Below, one piece after another: positions 56,866 through 64,000 of a DNA stretch of 64,000 nt. The notes under the pieces were generated by a model. It did no database searches, was not told the origin of the DNA, and saw only the letters and a program-made list of their open reading frames with translations. The DNA is taken from the NCBI GenBank assembly GCA_024509875.1, contig JAMPIV010003467.1, forward strand, positions 434,001 through 498,000, given 5' to 3'. The stretch is from Oreohelix idahoensis. Its lineage: Eukaryota; Mollusca; Gastropoda; Stylommatophora; Oreohelicidae. How positions within the stretch are numbered: the first letter of the stretch is position 1; every line of letters starts with the position of its first letter. Position numbers and translations under genes: made by a program.

Positions 56866-57759
56866 TGAGGTGTATCCAGAAAGGTGTAATTGTTGACTGA
56901 GTAATAGTTGTCGACCTTGTCTACGGTGTATATTTGCGCTCATGTGGCATTCTCACACGGGAATGGGCGATCTAAACGAAACACACATTTGCCATCCGTG
57001 AAGAAGACAGACGTGTGAGACATGGGAGACAGCGCTCGGTTGTTAGACATCTTGGCGCCGTCTGACACCAGAGGAAAACACCTTGTTGAGCACGAAACCG
57101 TGAGGTGTGACTCCAGGCAAGAAATATCGTGGAAATGTAACCACTAGTGGGCGGAACTTCAATTGTGGACGTCTAGGAAGATACTCTTGACTAAGATGTG
57201 ATCTCATGTCATCCAAACTGAGCATAGGGACTCCTGATTTGCTCCATAGAGAGATGGGCGGAGTTTTTTCCTGACATTTGACGTGGCTATCATGTGGTAC
57301 AGGGTTGGAAGCAGATTTAAACTGAAACAGTGATAGGCTTGGGGCAGAGTTGAAAGGAAGCCAGATCGTCTTCCATGTGCGGTATGCATCCTCGATACGA
57401 CACACCAGTGAGGTAGAGGATTTGATACGCATATGTTGCGTCTATGCTAAGAGAACTGACTAAATAGAGAGTCCAGCAGTCTGTGCTGGGTTATTATATG
57501 GTGTTACGTAGAGATTACCTATATAGCTTGGTTATACGATGTTGCTTAGGAATTGCCTTCAAAGTAAACTTGTGGACAACATTGTTTTCTGTATGATTCA
57601 AATGCTACCTGATATGGTTTCATTATTAAAAGTGGGACCCCTGTCATCATGAGTTTTTCTGTGACTGCGGAACGTGTGTGAAAGTAGGCCAGAGAGAGTG
57701 ACGACAACATTACACACGAATTCTTATTCTCCTTCACGCATCGTCTTCGCACCGTCACA
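56866..57759 (+). repeat. 5' LTR of LIN28-module element
   Basis: Starts near 'tgaggtgtatcc' at the edge of (TA)n and ends 'accgtcaca'. The first few bases align loosely with LTR 2, so the exact start is uncertain by a few bases. The antisense frame 57043-57432 recurs in the other LTR and is not supported as a gene. Confidence 0.85.
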
Positions 57760-57761
57760 AT

Positions 57762-57780
57762 TGGCGTTGTCGGCAGGATC
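57762..57780 (+). other. Primer-binding site, probably serine tRNA
   Basis: 'tggcgttgtcggcaggat' starts two bases after the LTR. Its complement ends CCA and resembles the T-arm and acceptor end of animal serine tRNAs ('atcctgccgac...cgcca'). The tRNA identity is inferred from memory of tRNA-Ser sequences. Confidence 0.6.
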
Positions 57781-57859
57781 GGCAGACAGTGACACCGAGC
57801 AAACAGCAAACGAGCAAATATAATATTGTAAACACCCAGCAGCGCGGTCTTGCAGCAAG

Positions 57860-59311
57860 ATGGCTTCGATCAATGCGCCTGTGAAGGTAGTATACGTGGA
57901 GGTGCCGGAGGTAAGGCGATTTGGTGGAAAAGCAAGTCCCACTTGTCATGAATTTGTGAACGACGTAGAGGCCGTGTGGAAGGTGGCGCCCTTTTGTGCA
58001 GAAGACAAGGTAGACCGGATCTGGAATAGTGTCACAACAATGGTCTCTAGGGAATTACGAATACGTGGTGGAGCCAAGACCAGCCCTGAGCAGTTACTCA
58101 AAATAGTGGAGGAAGCCTACAGTGACCGACCACTAGTCAGTGAGATGACTAGGAATTTCCAGACCGTGAGTCAGGGGCCTAGGGAATGTTCTGTTTCCTT
58201 GAAAGGCAAACAGCTTGATACACTGGTGCAGATAGCCAGTGTAGAAGCTCACAATGAAGAGGAGGCACTCAAGGCAGAAATATCGCTCCTAAAGTCCCAG
58301 CTAGCACAGATGTCATAGATCAGTTCGCCAGTACAAGAGGAGGTGCAGAGAAAGAAAACACCATGCCAACCGCGAGAACAGCCAACGCAAGACGAGGAGG
58401 TGTGTCCGCAGGAACCGCAACTAGCCCTTCTTGTATGTGAGAGTCATTCTGTTGTCAAGGAAAGCTATGAGCTGACAGCACCAACAAACACAGATGCACC
58501 AACAAGGCAACAAGGATTTTGTAAATGGTATAATGTCGACAAAGGATGGGGATTTATTACACCAGAAGATGGAGGTGTTGATGTATTTGTACATCAGACT
58601 AAGATTTTCAGATAGGGATTCCGTAGTCTGGCGAGAAATGAGAGAGTAGAATTTGACAGCAAACCATCTGTTCAGGGCATTGAAGCGGTCTTTGTATGCG
58701 GCATTGGTGGCCAGGAATGTAAGGGTAGCAGGAGGCGACCCATGGCACAGAGGAAGCCTAGAAAAATAAGATGCTACAATTATGGAGACTTTTCATACCA
58801 CATGGCAGCCAAGTGCCCTCAGGGCCCGCTTCCGAAGCGATGTTTTCAGTTTAAGTCCCCAGAGCACTTGATATCGGTTTGTCCCTCAAAGAGCGCCCTC
58901 TCTAAACGTACCGACACATCTAGGTTGCCTTCAAGGTGTAGGTCAAGAGATGGCCGAGACAACTGTTACCCTAAGGGCGCCAAGAAAAGCGGTCAACGTT
59001 CAGAAGAGGAAACTCATCTTAAACAGATAGGAGGGAATACACGCCGTCACTCCGGAGAGGACACCAATCTAAATCAGATTGGGGGGAATGCACGCCGACA
59101 TCGACGGAACACAAATGTGAAACAAGTTGGAAGCAATCCACCGCCAAGGCCGACAACTGCAGGCACTAACTCGCTAAACTCTCAACAGAGTAGCGGCGCT
59201 GTACGAGCGGACAATTCTCCCAGACCACGAAAAGCAATCAGACATAAACTTGGAACTGACAATGGAGCAGAGTACGTTTGTGGACACCACAAAAAATTTA
59301 GGGGCGGAACA

Positions 59312-59338
<27 letters not shown>
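57860..59338 (+). pseudogene. Gag fused to LIN28-like CSD and CCHC motifs, two TAG codons
   Basis: One frame runs 492 codons, interrupted only by TAG at 58316-58318 (codon 153) and 58613-58615 (codon 252). Codons 1-152 look like a metavirid/PNMA-type Gag capsid region ('RRFGGKASPTCHEFVNDVEA', 'SPEQLLKIVEEAYSDRP'). Codons 219-285 are a cold-shock domain with RNP1 'KGWGFIT' and RNP2 'VDVFVHQT'. The linker 'GFRSLARNERVEF' and 'GSRRRP' correspond to LIN28's sequence between its cold-shock domain and zinc knuckles. Two knuckle-like motifs follow at codons 305-319 and 328-341, but each lacks its second Cys (Tyr and Phe instead). The C-terminus has three repeats of the 'LKQIGGNTRRH' type. LIN28 binds RNA; a role in genomic RNA binding here is inference. 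The last eight codons lie in the 3' LTR. Confidence 0.8.
58514..58882 (+). other. LIN28-like domain block (CSD plus two zinc-knuckle-like motifs)
   Basis: Cold-shock domain at about 58514-58714 and knuckle-like motifs at 58772-58816 and 58841-58882, in the same order and similar spacing as in animal LIN28 proteins. 'KRCFQFKSPEHLISVCPSK' parallels the second LIN28 knuckle with its 'CP' ending. The TAG at 58613 falls inside the cold-shock domain, where LIN28 proteins have a Glu before 'GFRSL'. Confidence 0.85.
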
Positions 59339-61507
<2,169 letters not shown>

Positions 61508-61523
61508 GTAGCCCTGTGTGGGC

Positions 61524-63027
<1,504 letters not shown>

Positions 63028-64000
63028 ATGTCTACATTGGATTACTTTATTGAGCAAGGAAAAGCCCTTGGTAAGACGGGTAAGAAACTAGAAGAATTTG
63101 CACTTGCTCTATGCGACAAGGCGCAAAAAGCAGAGGATAAAAAAACAAAAAGCTGAAGAGAAAAGATTAGAAAGAGAGGCTGAAGATAAAAAATGCAAAT
63201 GCAAATGCAAATGGAAGCTGAAAAACAGAAACTAGAAGCTGAAGAGAAAAAACACACACTAGAAGCTGGAAAACATAAGCTAGAAGCTGAAGAAAGAAAA
63301 GAAAAACAGAAGCTAGAAGCTGAAGATAGAAAAGAGAAACAGAAAATGGAACAGGAAGAAAGAATCTTAGATTAAACTTGGAGAAATTGAAGTTAGTGAA
63401 TATGGGTAATTCACAAAATTATGCAAATAATCAGGCAACTTCTAGTAAGGCAAATGCTGTTCCTTATAAGGTCAAGCTACATGCTTTCAACTCTGCAAGT
63501 GACGATATATCGTTCTATCTAGATAGATTTGAACGTTCATGCGAATCTCATAAAGTAGATAAGTCACAATATGTTGGACAATTGTCAGATATACTTAAAG
63601 GTGAATCTTTGAATGTTATAAGTATGGTAGATGAACCTGACAAGAATAATTATGACGTCGTCAGAGCAGCCTTATTAAAGAAATATCAACTTAATGAAGA
63701 CGGTTATCGTTTTCGCTTTACGACCATGTTACCAGAAACTAGGGTGGAATTGTCAGAATTTATTTCAAAGATACGTCTTACGTTCTCAAGATGGATTGAG
63801 CTGTCTAAGACTGAACACACATATGAAGCCCTTATGGACTTATTACTTCGTGACAAAGTCATGTCATCTGTCAATGGGTCTTTTCTTGCCTTTTTACACG
63901 AGCGTAAGCCTAAGAACATAAAAGAGAGGGAACAATATTGTTGCCAATATGTCACTGCACTTCCCGAGGTAAATGTTAGCAAGTCTAATGTTAAGAAAGG
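63028..64000 (+). pseudogene. Gag of an LTR retrotransposon, incomplete at window end
   Basis: From the ATG at 63028 the protein begins 'MSTLDYFIEQGKALGKTGKK' and enters a Glu/Lys-rich coiled coil ('EAEKQKLEAEEKKHTLEAG'). Three single-base changes alter frame: an extra A in the run 63141-63147, a missing A before 63193 that restores frame, and a missing T near 63373 ('gattaaac'). From 63402 the frame is open to the window edge and encodes a capsid/SCAN-like domain ('FYLDRFERSCESHKVDKSQY', 'VELSEFISKIRLTFSRWIEL', 'LLRDKVMSSVNGSFLAFLHE'). The architecture and motifs parallel the Ty3/gypsy Gag at 33460-35469, though the sequence is distinct. Zinc knuckle and pol would lie beyond 64000. Whether it is truly broken depends on those homopolymer calls. 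Confidence 0.85.

Noticed and set aside
57043..57432. Antisense 129-codon frame in the LIN28-module LTR
   Set aside because: Recurs in the other LTR with a frameshift and has no recognisable domain.

Overview
The window is repeat-dominated nuclear DNA of a metazoan. It carries tRNA-derived SINEs with target-site duplications, APE/RT non-LTR retrotransposons with microsatellite 3' tails, Tc1 and mariner DNA transposons, several LTR retrotransposons, long (TA)n tracts and no recognisable host gene. The mixture (an integrase-before-RT Ty3/gypsy element, RTE-like LINEs, Tc1/mariner) fits an invertebrate, perhaps a marine lophotrochozoan such as a mollusc. That placement is inference; nothing here fixes the taxon.

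Layout. 1-5094: unique or weakly repeated DNA with a 52-bp tandem array. 5095-6633: a complete but broken Tc1-like transposon. 6700-12500: gene-free DNA with three SINE copies, dispersed repeats and a tRNA-like SINE head. 12563-19636: a 7.1-kb LTR element with nearly identical LTRs and a 5-bp TSD, encoding only a coiled-coil/basic protein in two frames and no pol. 19642-29464: mostly gene-free, with LINE fragments, dispersed repeats and one copy of an unknown 2.6-kb unit. 29470-43874: two tandem copies of an integrase-before-RT Ty3/gypsy element on the minus strand sharing a middle LTR (LTR-internal-LTR-internal-LTR), flanked by one 5-bp TSD. 44484-48869: two head-to-tail copies of one LINE. 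48871-61627: a chain of six (TA)n tracts separated by a mariner (itself split by a LINE), the second 2.6-kb unit (with a SINE), a Tc1-like element (with a SINE), a gag-only LTR element, and a probable solo LTR. 61628-64000: leader and start of another LTR-retrotransposon gag, cut by the window end.

Two elements stand out. The LTR element at 56866-60209 has a single 492-codon frame (interrupted by two TAG codons) that joins a Gag-like N-terminus to a cold-shock domain and two zinc-knuckle-like motifs in the order, spacing and linker sequence of LIN28. This looks like capture of a LIN28-type RNA-binding module by a retroelement. The element at 12563-19636 is recent by LTR identity and encodes a long coiled-coil protein that I cannot assign to any Gag family.

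Almost every other coding region is degenerate. The exceptions are the gag and pol frames of the first Ty3/gypsy copy, which are open but lack a recognisable protease and the integrase catalytic core. Several frame breaks fall in A or T homopolymers, so assembly error and real mutation must be separated before copies are called dead.
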